64,000 nucleotides of DNA from CAYLLN01 sp036496265. GTDB taxonomy: Bacteria > Planctomycetota > Planctomycetia > Pirellulales > Pirellulaceae. Within the stretch, counting starts at the first letter, position 1; each line of letters opens with the position of its first letter. This document shows positions 33,610 through 42,431 of the stretch, piece by piece. The notes under the pieces were generated by a model. The model worked only from the letters and a program-made list of their open reading frames with translations, ran no database searches and was not told where the DNA came from. The position numbers and the translations under genes were made by a program. Location: NCBI GenBank assembly GCA_036496265.1, contig DASXLL010000319.1, positions 14,019 to 78,018 of the forward strand. The letters are read 5' to 3'.

Positions 33610-34464
33610 CTAGCGGTTGCTGTTCCTTGCCGGTTGATTTCTCGAACCGGTGAAACCCGGCGAGTTATTTAGATAGCGGCCGCCGCCGGTTGCTCGTAGC
33701 ACGCCTTCGGCCTGAGCAATGGCAGCGCGGGCCACAGCCGCGGCTTCGGAGGCGTTTTTTGCGGTCCAGGTAAGACCGACTCGACCGGAAGCACCGGAAT
33801 GAGTCATTTCCTCCGCCGCCTTCTCGTCTTTCCGGGCTTGGGTCAGCGTTTCGGCTGCTTCCTTCCAGTGCTTATCGGCCTGGAACAACTCGGTGCGAAG
33901 GCGTGCGACCGAGCCGCCCTGCGCGTGGAGCTCGGCTTTGGCCCCCACATATTTGTCGTCGAACTCGAGGATTTTTGTTTTCGCCTCTTGCAGGCTGACG
34001 CCAGTCAAGCCGGCGAGCTTCGCCTGAACGGTCGAGTCGGCGAGGACACGATCCTCCACTTGTTGGAAGTTCTGACGGGCCGACTCCACATTTTTAACCG
34101 CCTGCTTGTAAGGCGAATCGGACGTTTGTTCATCGATGATCTCCGCCTCGATCTCGGCTAGTTCTTTGGCGGCATGGCGGGTGACGCTCTGTGCGTCGTG
34201 GAATTTCTGTGCCTCCTCGCGGAGCTTAGCCAGCGAGGCGTCGATCTTCGCACGAGCGGTGTTGCCGGTTGATTCGGCATCCGCCAATACCTGCTTGGCA
34301 GCGTTGATCTGCGACGCGGCCGCCTGATGCATGAACTGCCGCTGTCGAGCCAACATCGATGAATAACTATGGGAGTAGTAGCCGCGACGATACGCCTGGA
34401 CGGGGCTGGCAACGACGAAATATCCGGCGATCGCGGCCACGAACAGCAGCCGCCGTGCATTCAT
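33610..34464 (-). CDS. Exported coiled-coil protein, unknown
   Basis: From the ATG at 34462-34464 (MNARRLLFVAAIAGYFVVAS) 284 residues with a signal peptide ending near SPVQA. Upstream in-frame ATGs add a basic, non-signal stretch and are less likely. The mature part is almost all helical with heptad-like repeats: MLARQRQFMHQAAASQINAA, KELAEIEAEIIDEQTSDSPY, KNVESARQNFQQVEDRVLA. The C-terminus is Gly/Asn/Arg-rich (GGGRYLNNSPGFTGSRNQPA). Probably an envelope structural protein. It lies 85 bp after the Gly/Tyr-rich gene on the same strand. Confidence 0.65.
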   Translation of the reverse strand: MNARRLLFVAAIAGYFVVASPVQAYRRGYYSHSYSSMLARQRQFMHQAAASQINAAKQVLADAESTGNTARAKIDASLAKLREEAQKFHDAQSVTRHAAKELAEIEAEIIDEQTSDSPYKQAVKNVESARQNFQQVEDRVLADSTVQAKLAGLTGVSLQEAKTKILEFDDKYVGAKAELHAQGGSVARLRTELFQADKHWKEAAETLTQARKDEKAAEEMTHSGASGRVGLTWTAKNASEAAAVARAAIAQAEGVLRATGGGRYLNNSPGFTGSRNQPARNSNR

Positions 34465-34549
34465 GACGTGACCCGGAAACAATCGGCCTTGTTGCTCTTT
34501 CATCGCAATCATGCGCCTGCCCCTCCCAAACCGTTTCTGGCCAGTACGA

Positions 34550-35653
34550 CTACACTTCCGTTCCAATGCTTACCGGAACGATCGGCGGCGAAGCTGCCGG
34601 GTGGGAAACTCGCTCAATGAGCTTCGGAGGCGACGATCTTGCCGCCGGAGCTACTATTGCCGGAGCAACAACAGCAGGAGCGCGTGCAGCAACAGCAGGA
34701 GCGGGTGCAGGCGCCAAAGAAACCGGATGAATGTCTTTCAGGCCGAGGAAGCTTTGCAAGACGGCTGGCGTGGGCGGTGTCGAGGCCGTGATCAACGGCC
34801 GCGGCGAGCTGGCTGGCTGGTCGTTAACGACTGGGCGCGTCCCGACGACAACGGACGTGACCACCGGCGACGAACTGGCGACGACGCTGCCAGCAGGAAC
34901 GTAAGTGCCGACTGTTGGCCCGGTCGGATAACCGATTCCGACCGTCGTGCCCGTCGTTGGCGTGCTGTTGGAGCAGCCATAATACGGCGAATAGCCTACG
35001 TTGTAGATCGGATACCCATTACCGTAACCGCCGTACCCGGCCGAGTACGGATAGCCGTAGCCACCGTAGCCCGAGCCGTTGTAACCAAAACCGCCATTGC
35101 CAAAACCGCCGTAGCCTCCGTAGCCATAGCCGCCATAACCTCCGGAGTACGGATAGCCATATCCATTATTGCCGTAGCCGTAATACGGGTAGCCATAGCT
35201 ATAGCTGCTGTAGTACGGGTAGCCATAACCGTAACCGCCATAGCCACCGTAGCCGTAACCGCCATACCCTAGACCGAGCCCCAAACCGTAACCGAGGCCA
35301 TAACCGAGGCCGTAATAGGGTCGGTAACCATAGCCGTATCCGTAATAGGGATAGCGGTAGCCGTAACCAATGCCGCGATAGCCCAGCCCCCCATAACCTA
35401 AGCCGCCATAACCAATTCCGCGGTAGCCGCCGAAACCACCATAACCGCCATGCCCGAAGCCGCCGATGCCATGGCCGAAACCACCGCCGTGAAAACCGCC
35501 GCCGTGAAATCCACCGCCGTGAAACCCGCCACCGCCATGGAATCCACCGCCACCGTGCCCTCCGCCGCCGTGTCCTCCGCCATGAGCATGAGCCGCTGAG
35601 GAACCAAAGAAGCCGACGAGCACAATCGTTGCCGCCAGAAAGATTCGACGCAT
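34550..35653 (-). CDS. Exported Gly/Tyr/His-rich low-complexity protein
   Basis: 367 residues. Signal peptide MRRIFLAATIVLVGFFGSSA to about AHA. Residues 24-60 are GGGH and FHGGG repeats, 60-235 are GYGG, GYGYP and YYGYG repeats, and the last ~130 are a Val/Pro/Ala-rich tail (PAPAPAVAARAPAVVAPAIV). The repeat DNA is a visible minisatellite at 34990-35580 with runs of CCGCCATAGCCGCC type. Such proteins elsewhere form adhesive or structural polymers, and the His-Gly block could bind metal, but none of that is shown here. It is a real gene because the frame is maintained through a signal peptide and a non-repetitive tail. Confidence 0.75.
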   Translation of the reverse strand: MRRIFLAATIVLVGFFGSSAAHAHGGGHGGGGHGGGGFHGGGGFHGGGFHGGGFHGGGFGHGIGGFGHGGYGGFGGYRGIGYGGLGYGGLGYRGIGYGYRYPYYGYGYGYRPYYGLGYGLGYGLGLGLGYGGYGYGGYGGYGYGYPYYSSYSYGYPYYGYGNNGYGYPYSGGYGGYGYGGYGGFGNGGFGYNGSGYGGYGYPYSAGYGGYGNGYPIYNVGYSPYYGCSNSTPTTGTTVGIGYPTGPTVGTYVPAGSVVASSSPVVTSVVVGTRPVVNDQPASSPRPLITASTPPTPAVLQSFLGLKDIHPVSLAPAPAPAVAARAPAVVAPAIVAPAARSSPPKLIERVSHPAASPPIVPVSIGTEV

Positions 35654-35794
35654 AGCATTGTCTCCAAAGCCCGAGTCGGTGGCTCGCTGTAGCGCTTTAT
35701 TATCAAAACCGCGGTTAGCCTAGACAAGACAATTGCTGCGGCAGTCGGTTTTGTAATCTAAATAGCGGCCGTGCGCAGGAAGATCGGCAGCGTG

Positions 35795-36031
35795 TCACCC
35801 ATCTCCTTTGCTGAGGTTCTCCGCCGCAGCGATGAAGTGCACGTGATTTTCGAGGATGACGTAACCGAGCCGCGTTATCCGATTTTCGTTATGGAGGAAG
35901 TTCCAAGAATCCAAAACGATCTGTGCTGCTTCCGGCCGAGTGAAAATCGGTAGCCAGGCAACGACCGTGCAGCTGATGAAATGCCGCTGGCGAGTGTCGC
36001 CGAAGCGGCGCCTCGCGAGGCGCTTACTCAT
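35795..36031 (-). pseudogene. Truncated REP-associated tyrosine transposase (RAYT, Y1/HUH family)
   Basis: About 78 residues from the ATG at 36029-36031. RHFISCTVVAWLPIFTRPEA, NRITRLGYVILENHVHFIAA match the N-terminal half of IS200-like REP transposases, and HVH is the HUH metal motif. The frame then ends at a TGA after AENLSKGDG, before the helix with the catalytic Tyr. I checked both other frames beyond the stop and see no continuation, so this is a deletion remnant rather than a simple frameshift. A perfect 16-bp palindrome overlaps its 5' end. Confidence 0.75.
36008..36023. repeat. Perfect 16-bp palindrome at the transposase remnant
   Basis: GCGCCTCGCGAGGCGC reads the same on both strands. 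It overlaps the first codons of the RAYT fragment and could be a REP unit recognised by the lost enzyme, although its sequence differs from the GCCGGGACC family found elsewhere in the window. Confidence 0.75.
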
Positions 36032-36300
36032 GCGTTTTTCTTCGCGGCCGCCGTGTCGTGCCGGCATCGGCGAATTGAGGGGTTCAGTTTTTTGCGAAAT
36101 GCGCGACGAGGATAAGCAAGCGTCAAGTTGTCGCACCACATCGTCCGTGCAAAATCATGATCTCACCTCCTGTTTCCCGCATTAGCCGCGGCTAGCTAGT
36201 GGCACCCTCTCGTGTTTTGCAATTGCAATGCCACCGCAAATTCAATCAAATCCGCAACGAACGCAAGGTTGCCACAATTGTTTCAGACAATTCACTTTCT

Positions 36301-37227
36301 ATGTCCGATACATTTTCAAAGAGAAACGTTGGCAAACTCTCCGTATTCGCTACCTCTGTTGCTAGCATGCGCCATCAAAAGCAAGCCGCTCGCTTCCTCT
36401 CGCCTTTTGCCTTGCGTCTCAAAGGCTGCAGTGTCCAGCCGAGCCGGCTGGTGCTCCGCTGCCGTCAATTTTGGTACCAGGCAAATTTGCACGCCCAATG
36501 GTGGCTGCGGCCCAAGACGACTTACCGCCCCCTATTTGTCTTAGCCACTCAGCGATCCGGCAGCAATTTATTGATCGATTACCTTAACCGGCTGGGTGGA
36601 GTGCAATCCCTGGCTGAAATTCTCAATCGCACACTACCCGAGGGCCTGCCGCGGTGGCAAGCCACGCCGCGCAGCGCCTTGGCGCACATTCGAGTCTCGC
36701 TGGACACGCTCCAAGCGCCGGTTCGCGGATGCAAGCTCATGCTCAATCAACTCGATGAGTGCAAGCTCGATCTAAAGCGGCTGGATGCGGCATTCCCCGA
36801 AGCGCGTTACATCATTCTGTATCGTGAATCTTTGGCAGAACAATTCCTGTCTTTGGAAGCGGCTCAGGCCACCAATCAATGGAAGCTGACAGGCGAACAA
36901 GAGGCTAAATTGGTTCACATCCGAGTCGATCCTCGGAAGCTGAGCAGCTTTTGTGACCGGACGCTAGAAATGTATCGTCGCGTGTTGGACCACGACTGGC
37001 TCCGACACCGCGGTATCCTTCTCAGCTATGAGCAGCTCGTGAGTGACCCGGAAAACTGTCTGCGGGAAGCGATTTGCCCCCTACTAGAGGTTGAAACTGC
37101 GCCGCTAAGCACTTCGCTGCGTAAACAAAACACGTTGTCCCGAGCGGAGCGTATTGTCAATTACGATCAGGTCGCAAACCTTTTGGACAGCCCCCAGTGT
37201 CGTCAATGGCTAGACTGGGCCTCGTGA
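36301..37227 (+). CDS. PAPS-dependent sulfotransferase
   Basis: 308 residues from the ATG at 36301 (MSDTFSKRNVGK); a GTG at 36199 would add 34 residues of no recognisable kind. The phosphosulfate loop TQRSGSN lies at residues 83-89 in LFVLATQRSGSNLLIDYL, and the 3'-phosphate element is YIILYRESLAEQFLSLEAA. A C-terminal region with YEQLVSDPENCLREAICPLL follows the usual sulfotransferase pattern (Stf0-like). It transfers sulfate to a hydroxyl of a glycan, lipid or small molecule. It converges with a sulfatase gene, so the cell may both put on and remove sulfate groups; whether these share a substrate is unknown. Confidence 0.87.
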   Translation: MSDTFSKRNVGKLSVFATSVASMRHQKQAARFLSPFALRLKGCSVQPSRLVLRCRQFWYQANLHAQWWLRPKTTYRPLFVLATQRSGSNLLIDYLNRLGGVQSLAEILNRTLPEGLPRWQATPRSALAHIRVSLDTLQAPVRGCKLMLNQLDECKLDLKRLDAAFPEARYIILYRESLAEQFLSLEAAQATNQWKLTGEQEAKLVHIRVDPRKLSSFCDRTLEMYRRVLDHDWLRHRGILLSYEQLVSDPENCLREAICPLLEVETAPLSTSLRKQNTLSRAERIVNYDQVANLLDSPQCRQWLDWAS

Positions 37228-37311
37228 GCATGAATCACCGAGGCTGGAAACAGCGAGTGGACTTAGCAAGCTCGCAAAAATCAAATCAGGGGCCGCGCGA
37301 ATCGCCGGCAC

Positions 37312-38835
37312 TCATGATTTCTTGGCTTTTTTGCCATTCTTCGCCGGCCGGCGGTCGAGATTTTGGCTCGAATCCATCTTGGCCAGGTCTTCCGCGGTCG
37401 GGCTACCGCCGAACTGTTTGTAGTACAGCTCTTGAAACGGATTGATCTTGGGGCCGACGACTTTTTCGTTGACCATGAGGGGCAGTGCCTCGGCCCAAAA
37501 CGTCTCGTACGCCGCTGCCAATCCTTTGGCGACTTCGGGATGCTGGGCCAGCACATCGTGCTTTTCGCCGGGATCTGCAGGCACGTCAAACAATTGCCAT
37601 TTCGGCTCCGCGGCTCCATTTTCTGAGACCAGGTGCCAGCGCGTGTTTCGCACGCTGCACATTCTAAACTTCGACTCGTTCGGATCGGCAAATTTGGGCC
37701 AACGGCCCACGTGCGTAAACAGCACACGGTCCGGCCAGCTCGAGGAGGGATTTTCTAACAGCGGCACCAGACTGCGTCCTTCGACCTGCGGCTGCACATC
37801 ATCGGGGATTTTTGCCCCGGCAATTGCAGCGAGCGTTCGAAACAGATCGATGTGCGCCGTCAGAGCATTGCAATCGGCCGGCTGAATCATGCCCGGCCAG
37901 CGCCAGAACGAGCTGGCATGAGTTCCACCCAGCCACGCGGTTCCCTTCGCGCCGTGCATGCCGGCGTTGAACACGCTTACGCCGGCCGTGCCGCCATTGT
38001 CATTCATAAAAATCACGAGCGTGTCTTTGGCGATTCCCCACTCATCAAGTTTGGCCAGCAGCTTGCCAATATTCTGGTCAATGTTGTGGATCATACCGAA
38101 GAAGCTCTCGGCATTCGGCGGAAGGCCTTGGCCCTCGTAGATCGCCTTGTCCTCGGGACGCGCGACATAGGGACCGTGCGGCGCGTTGGTCGGAATGTAA
38201 GCGAAGAACGGCTTGCCGCTCGTGCGCCGCTCGTCGATCCACTTGGTCGCCCGGGCGTAGAAGATGTCGGTGCAGTAGCCCTGCGTTTTTTCGAATGTTC
38301 CATTGTGCAGAATCGCCGGATCGAAGTACTTGTTGCCCGGCGCATCGCCGCACGAGCCAGGATAAATCTGTCCGATCCCTCCGCCGCCGTGAATGAACAC
38401 TTCATCGAAGCCGCGTCGGCCCGGTTGATATTCGGCTTCGTCCCCCAGATGCCATTTTCCGAAAATGCCCGTGGCATACCCCGCGGATTGAAGCACTTGC
38501 GCGATCGTGGTGGCTTTGAGAGTTAGCCGCTCGCGCTCGAGAATCGTATGCGTGATGCCGTTTTTGAACTCGTGCCGTCCCGTCATCAACGCGCTGCGTG
38601 TCGGCGAACAGGTTGGGCTGACGTGAAAATCGGTAAACCGCAGCGCCTGGCTGCGCAGCTTGTCGAGATTCGGCGTTTTGAGAACGGGGTTGCCGTGGGC
38701 CGATATGTCACCGAAGCCCTGGTCATCCGTCAACAGAAAAATAATGTTGGGCCGCTTACCAGCTAGCGACTGAGCCCGAGCGGCCGCTGATAATCCGACG
38801 AGCAAAGCAAGACAAAAAAGAAGTACGTGTCTCAT
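37312..38835 (-). CDS. Exported arylsulfatase (formylglycine type)
   Basis: Hydrolyses sulfate esters of polysaccharides or aryl compounds. From the ATG at 38833-38835 it has 507 residues with a signal peptide (HVLLFCLALLVGLSAAARA). Metal ligands are in NIIFLLTDDQGFGD (Asp37, Asp38) and the formylglycine consensus C-x-P-x-R is PTCSPTRSALMTGR, with Cys76 the residue to be converted. GIFGKWHLGD and TLVIFMNDNGG, the other family blocks, are present. The tail (AKNGKKAKKS) is basic. Activity needs a formylglycine-generating enzyme, which is not in this window. Confidence 0.94.
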   Translation of the reverse strand: MRHVLLFCLALLVGLSAAARAQSLAGKRPNIIFLLTDDQGFGDISAHGNPVLKTPNLDKLRSQALRFTDFHVSPTCSPTRSALMTGRHEFKNGITHTILERERLTLKATTIAQVLQSAGYATGIFGKWHLGDEAEYQPGRRGFDEVFIHGGGGIGQIYPGSCGDAPGNKYFDPAILHNGTFEKTQGYCTDIFYARATKWIDERRTSGKPFFAYIPTNAPHGPYVARPEDKAIYEGQGLPPNAESFFGMIHNIDQNIGKLLAKLDEWGIAKDTLVIFMNDNGGTAGVSVFNAGMHGAKGTAWLGGTHASSFWRWPGMIQPADCNALTAHIDLFRTLAAIAGAKIPDDVQPQVEGRSLVPLLENPSSSWPDRVLFTHVGRWPKFADPNESKFRMCSVRNTRWHLVSENGAAEPKWQLFDVPADPGEKHDVLAQHPEVAKGLAAAYETFWAEALPLMVNEKVVGPKINPFQELYYKQFGGSPTAEDLAKMDSSQNLDRRPAKNGKKAKKS

Positions 38836-38888
38836 TGTGGTTTGAGAATTGGAGGCAATGAAAAATGGTTCGTGAACGCTATTACTTG

Positions 38889-39107
38889 TCAATTTAACAT
38901 TTCAATCTCAACGAATTGGCTGCTCCGAATGGAAAAAAGCTTTTGACGCTTCCTAGTGTCTGATTCACAAATCCATACCTCGGCTGTGCCGGAATAGCGC
39001 TCCAGCTTGCCAAGGACGCCTTTGCGCCAGAGGCGGTCGCCATACGGCGCCAGAGGGAAATCGTGCTGGGGTTTATTTGATGCATCGGTCACGCTAGACT
39101 TGGCCAT
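38889..39107 (-). CDS. Small protein resembling an integrase N-terminal arm, possible remnant
   Basis: 72 residues from the ATG at 39105-39107, with AAGGCGGA in Shine-Dalgarno position. DFPLAPYGDRLWRKGVLGKL with its basic follow-up is similar in feel to the short DNA-binding segment that opens many planctomycete tyrosine recombinases (DFPLxPHxxxxWxKKIRGK type). The catalytic core is missing. It sits about 165 bp from a tRNA-Ser gene, the usual integration target, so an excised or decayed element is possible. Equally, it could be an independent small gene of unknown role. Confidence 0.4.
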   Translation of the reverse strand: MAKSSVTDASNKPQHDFPLAPYGDRLWRKGVLGKLERYSGTAEVWICESDTRKRQKLFSIRSSQFVEIEMLN

Positions 39108-39273
39108 TGTCCGCCTTAGCCTTTTTGCCGAGCGAGGCGGGGGCACAACACGCGAACGAAAGCAGTTGATCGCGTGTCATTTCTGTGCGGGAGGGATCTG
39201 CAAGCTCAAATCGTTGTCAAATCCCAAACACTCAAATGTGACAAGTCAAGAATACGTGTGAAAACACGATGTT

Positions 39274-39364
<91 letters not shown>

Positions 39365-39372
39365 TCCGCTTG

Positions 39373-39426
39373 AAATCGCTCGTCGCAACTGGTTGATGCG
39401 TAACCAATTGCGGCGAGCGATTTTTT
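39373..39426 (+). terminator. Rho-independent terminator after tRNA-Ser
   Basis: AATCGCTCG with TCGCAA pairs to TTGCG with GCGAGCGATT around an inner GGTT/AACC helix, followed by six T (39421-39426). It is a strong plus-strand terminator, just after the tRNA. Confidence 0.88.
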
Positions 39427-39610
39427 CGCCCAAAAACGCCGGGCTGCAGAAAAAATGTCGGAACCTGTCTAATCGGCCATTGGCGAAGCCGCTCTCACTT
39501 TCAGGGGCGACGGGGCGGTCGAGGATTTGCTTGTCGGTGAGGGTGGTGGACCAGCCGAAAGTGGCGAATACGACAGCGGTCGAGATCAGCGAGAGTTCCC
39601 GCGGCGGCAA

Positions 39611-41218
39611 TTATTTCGTGAAAGGCGCAAACTGCTGCGCGACCTGTTTGGCGCTGCGCAAACCATCGACTGCGGCGCTGATGATGCCGCCGGCGTAACC
39701 CGCCCCCTCGCCGACGGGAAATAAGCCCGCGATGCCCGGCGCTTGCCGCGAAACTGGATCGCGGCAGATTCGCACGGGTGAACTTCCCCGCATTTCAGGA
39801 CCCACCAGAGTGGCGTTTTCTAAGAAATCGCCCCGCCATTGGCGATCCATGAGCGGCAGGCCGACTCGGAGTGCTGAAATTACTGCTGGCGGCAGCACGC
39901 TGCTGAGATTTGCCGAAATCACTCCCCGCGGAAAGGAGCTTGCCAACTGCTCGCCGCCTCGCGGTCCACGTTGTCCCACAAAATCGGCCGCTCGTTGAAT
40001 CGGGGCCAGATACGAAGAGCGACCGAGCTCAAAAGCAGCCGCTTCATATTGCCGCTGCAATTCCACCCCGGCCAGAGGATGGTCGCTGCCGAATTCGCTC
40101 GGCTGGAGCGTCACCATCACACCGCTGTTGGCAAACTGCGTGTCGTGCCGCGAATTGCTCATCCCGTTCGTGCAGAACATTCCTGGCTCCGACACGCTGG
40201 GAATCACCACGCCGCCTGCGCACATGCAGAATGTGAATACTTCGCGTTGTCCGCGCATAATAAGCGAATAATCGGCGGCTCCCAGAATTCGCTCGTAGCT
40301 TTCACAACGGCCGCCGTATTTGTGTCGATTCACCTGCGTCTGACGCTGCTCAATCCTCAATCCCAGTTGAAACGCCTTTCGCTCCATGGGCACGCCGATG
40401 CGATAGAGCATTTCGTAGGTGTCCCGAGCGCTGTGGCCGATCGCCAGCACCACGACAGACGCCGGCACGAACCCGCTGGATGTGCTCACGCCCCGCACTT
40501 GTCCATCGGCCAGATGCAACTCTTCCAGGCGACAGCGAAACCGATACTCCCCTCCGAGCTGCTCGATCTTTCGGCGGAAGTTGCGAACGAGCAGCGGCAG
40601 GCGGTTGCTGCCCAGGTGCGGACGCTGTTCATAACGGATTTCCGGCTTGCCCCCACACTCGACCATCCGCTCGAGCACCCAATCAACATCTGGCCCGCTC
40701 AGCCGGCATGTGAGCTTTCCGTCGCTAAACGTGCCGGCGCCACCCTCACCGAATAGATAGTTGTTTTCACGGTCCAGTGGTCCACCTCGGTCAAATGCCC
40801 GAATCGCCGGCACGCGCTCCTTCACCGGCTCACCACGCTCCAGGATTAGCGGTCTAAATCCTCGCAGCGCCAGATAATACGCCGCCAAGATTCCCCCTGG
40901 CCCCGAACCAACGACAATGGGACGCTCGTTCAAAGGCATCGTGCCCAGCGGCGGCTCGTCGAATTGGGGTGGCTCAAAGCGCTCGATTCCACGTCCGGCA
41001 ACATTTGTTGCTTGCCACTCAGCCTCGCCCGGCCCAGTGACAACCAACGTATAGACGAACCGCAATGCCTCCCGCGACCGTGCATCCAAACTCTTGCGCA
41101 GAATTCGCCAGGTAAATTGCTCGCGAACATTAAGACCCAGCCGCTTGGCGATAAGCTCGCGCAACTTTTCTTCTGGTTCTTCGACCGATAGTTCGAGATT
41201 GGTCAGACGGAGTGGCAT
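39611..41218 (-). CDS. FAD-dependent dehydrogenase of the COG2509 family
   Basis: 535 residues, cytoplasmic flavoprotein. After an N-terminal ~90-residue domain (LTNLELSVEEPEEKLRELIA) comes the dinucleotide fold PIVVGSGPGGILAAYYLALR, then GEGGAGTFSDGKLTCR, VVLAIGHSARDTYEML and near the C-terminus GIAGLFPVGEGAGYAGGIIS, the FAD-ribitol motif. These are hallmark blocks of NAD(FAD)-utilising dehydrogenases of unknown physiological substrate. The ATG at 41218 is well placed. It is divergent from the alpha/beta hydrolase that opens the biosynthetic region and is not obviously part of it. Confidence 0.9.
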   Translation of the reverse strand: MPLRLTNLELSVEEPEEKLRELIAKRLGLNVREQFTWRILRKSLDARSREALRFVYTLVVTGPGEAEWQATNVAGRGIERFEPPQFDEPPLGTMPLNERPIVVGSGPGGILAAYYLALRGFRPLILERGEPVKERVPAIRAFDRGGPLDRENNYLFGEGGAGTFSDGKLTCRLSGPDVDWVLERMVECGGKPEIRYEQRPHLGSNRLPLLVRNFRRKIEQLGGEYRFRCRLEELHLADGQVRGVSTSSGFVPASVVVLAIGHSARDTYEMLYRIGVPMERKAFQLGLRIEQRQTQVNRHKYGGRCESYERILGAADYSLIMRGQREVFTFCMCAGGVVIPSVSEPGMFCTNGMSNSRHDTQFANSGVMVTLQPSEFGSDHPLAGVELQRQYEAAAFELGRSSYLAPIQRAADFVGQRGPRGGEQLASSFPRGVISANLSSVLPPAVISALRVGLPLMDRQWRGDFLENATLVGPEMRGSSPVRICRDPVSRQAPGIAGLFPVGEGAGYAGGIISAAVDGLRSAKQVAQQFAPFTK

Positions 41219-41446
41219 TTCATCAATCGTATTCGATCGTCGCGAACTGCGTTGAACGGGCTCCCAACCTCAGGAATGCTCACAAATAGCGGCTTCGGGT
41301 CCGGGCCATTTCAATACGACGCGGCTCAGGTCTGTGGAGTCGGCTTGTGGATAGTGCGTCTGGCAAGTACATAGTTTTCGGCTGACGTTACTACCCTGCG
41401 TGCGTCATTTTGCCGGTTCTATGCCTTTCTATAGCTTGTCAAATTC

Positions 41447-42268
41447 ATGAGCCTTCCCGAGTTCCGAGCCGATCACATCGAGATAGTGCCGGGGACGATT
41501 CAGCCGTACGTCGTCATTGGCGGCGGTGTGACTCCCATGGTGGTAGTGCCGGGGGCGGCTGACGGCTTGCGAACCTGCATGGATGTCGCCGTTTATTTGG
41601 CCTGGTTTTATCGCGAGCGGGTGAAGGACTGTCGGATGCTGATTCTCAGCCGCCGGGAACCGCTGCCTGCGGGTTTCGGAGTCGAGCAGCACGCCGAAGA
41701 CATGCTCTGGGCGGTTGAACGGTTGAGTTTTGGCCCAGCGGTGTGGGAGTGTCTGAGCGCCGCTGGTCCCATCGGTCAATGGGCGGCTACGAAACGGCCC
41801 GATCTGGTGCGAGGGCTGATTCTTAGTTCTAGCTACGATTATGTGACGGGTAAGCTTAAGAAATCGCTGGAGCGATGGCTTGAAATTGCCAGGCAGGGTG
41901 GCACGAGCGATCCGTTTTGGAGCGTGATTGAGCCGAAATACCGCCCGCCTGCCGACGTGATCGCGCAGCTCGATCCGGTCCTGCTTCAGGGCGCAGCGAC
42001 ACCCCGCAGCCCGGAGCGCTTTGACAATCTGTTAACTCCCTTGCTCGACTTGGATCAACGTGATCTCGTCGCTCAGATTTCGTGTCCAACCTTGGTTGTC
42101 GGCGGTGAGGACGATCGGTCTGTTCCGGCGGAGGCGCAACGAGAAATGGCACAGCGAATTTCTGGCGCTCAACTCAAGCTCTATCCAGGATTTGGGCACT
42201 TCAACGATATGGAAAACCCCGAGTATCAGCCGCTGGTGACTCAGTTTGCCCAAAACTCAATGAGCTGA
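41447..42268 (+). CDS. Alpha/beta hydrolase, possible thioesterase of the biosynthetic cluster
   Basis: 273 residues. Cap-type alpha/beta hydrolase: MVVVPGAADGLRTCMD oxyanion region, nucleophile Ser in ECLSAAGPIGQWAATKRPD (LSAAG instead of GxSxG, so the first Gly is missing), Asp in VVGGEDDRSVP and His in YPGFGHFNDME. The non-canonical elbow and single-domain size suit a proofreading or releasing thioesterase as well as an ordinary esterase. It lies 163 bp before the PhyH gene on the same strand, so it may have its own promoter. Cytoplasmic. The role is inferred from context. Confidence 0.78.
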   Translation: MSLPEFRADHIEIVPGTIQPYVVIGGGVTPMVVVPGAADGLRTCMDVAVYLAWFYRERVKDCRMLILSRREPLPAGFGVEQHAEDMLWAVERLSFGPAVWECLSAAGPIGQWAATKRPDLVRGLILSSSYDYVTGKLKKSLERWLEIARQGGTSDPFWSVIEPKYRPPADVIAQLDPVLLQGAATPRSPERFDNLLTPLLDLDQRDLVAQISCPTLVVGGEDDRSVPAEAQREMAQRISGAQLKLYPGFGHFNDMENPEYQPLVTQFAQNSMS

Positions 42269-42431
42269 ATGAGTCACGGGCTTGTGATCTAATTGCGGAC
42301 ATCGCGAAATCGGCCAGGGGCTATATTTTTGCCCGCATTTACCGCCCACTTGCCCCATTCTTCGGGTACATTTTACCGACTCGAACGTCGCTTCGGCAGG
42401 CAAGGATTCAAGCATCAGGGATTCAGGCATC

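Noticed and set aside
34990..35580. CRISPR-like array in the Gly/Tyr-rich gene
   Set aside because: The repeats are short, in-frame codon repeats with no unique spacers of even length.
36199..36300. GTG start giving a 342-residue sulfotransferase
   Set aside because: Extra 34 residues carry no family feature; ATG at 36301 is preferred though not proven.
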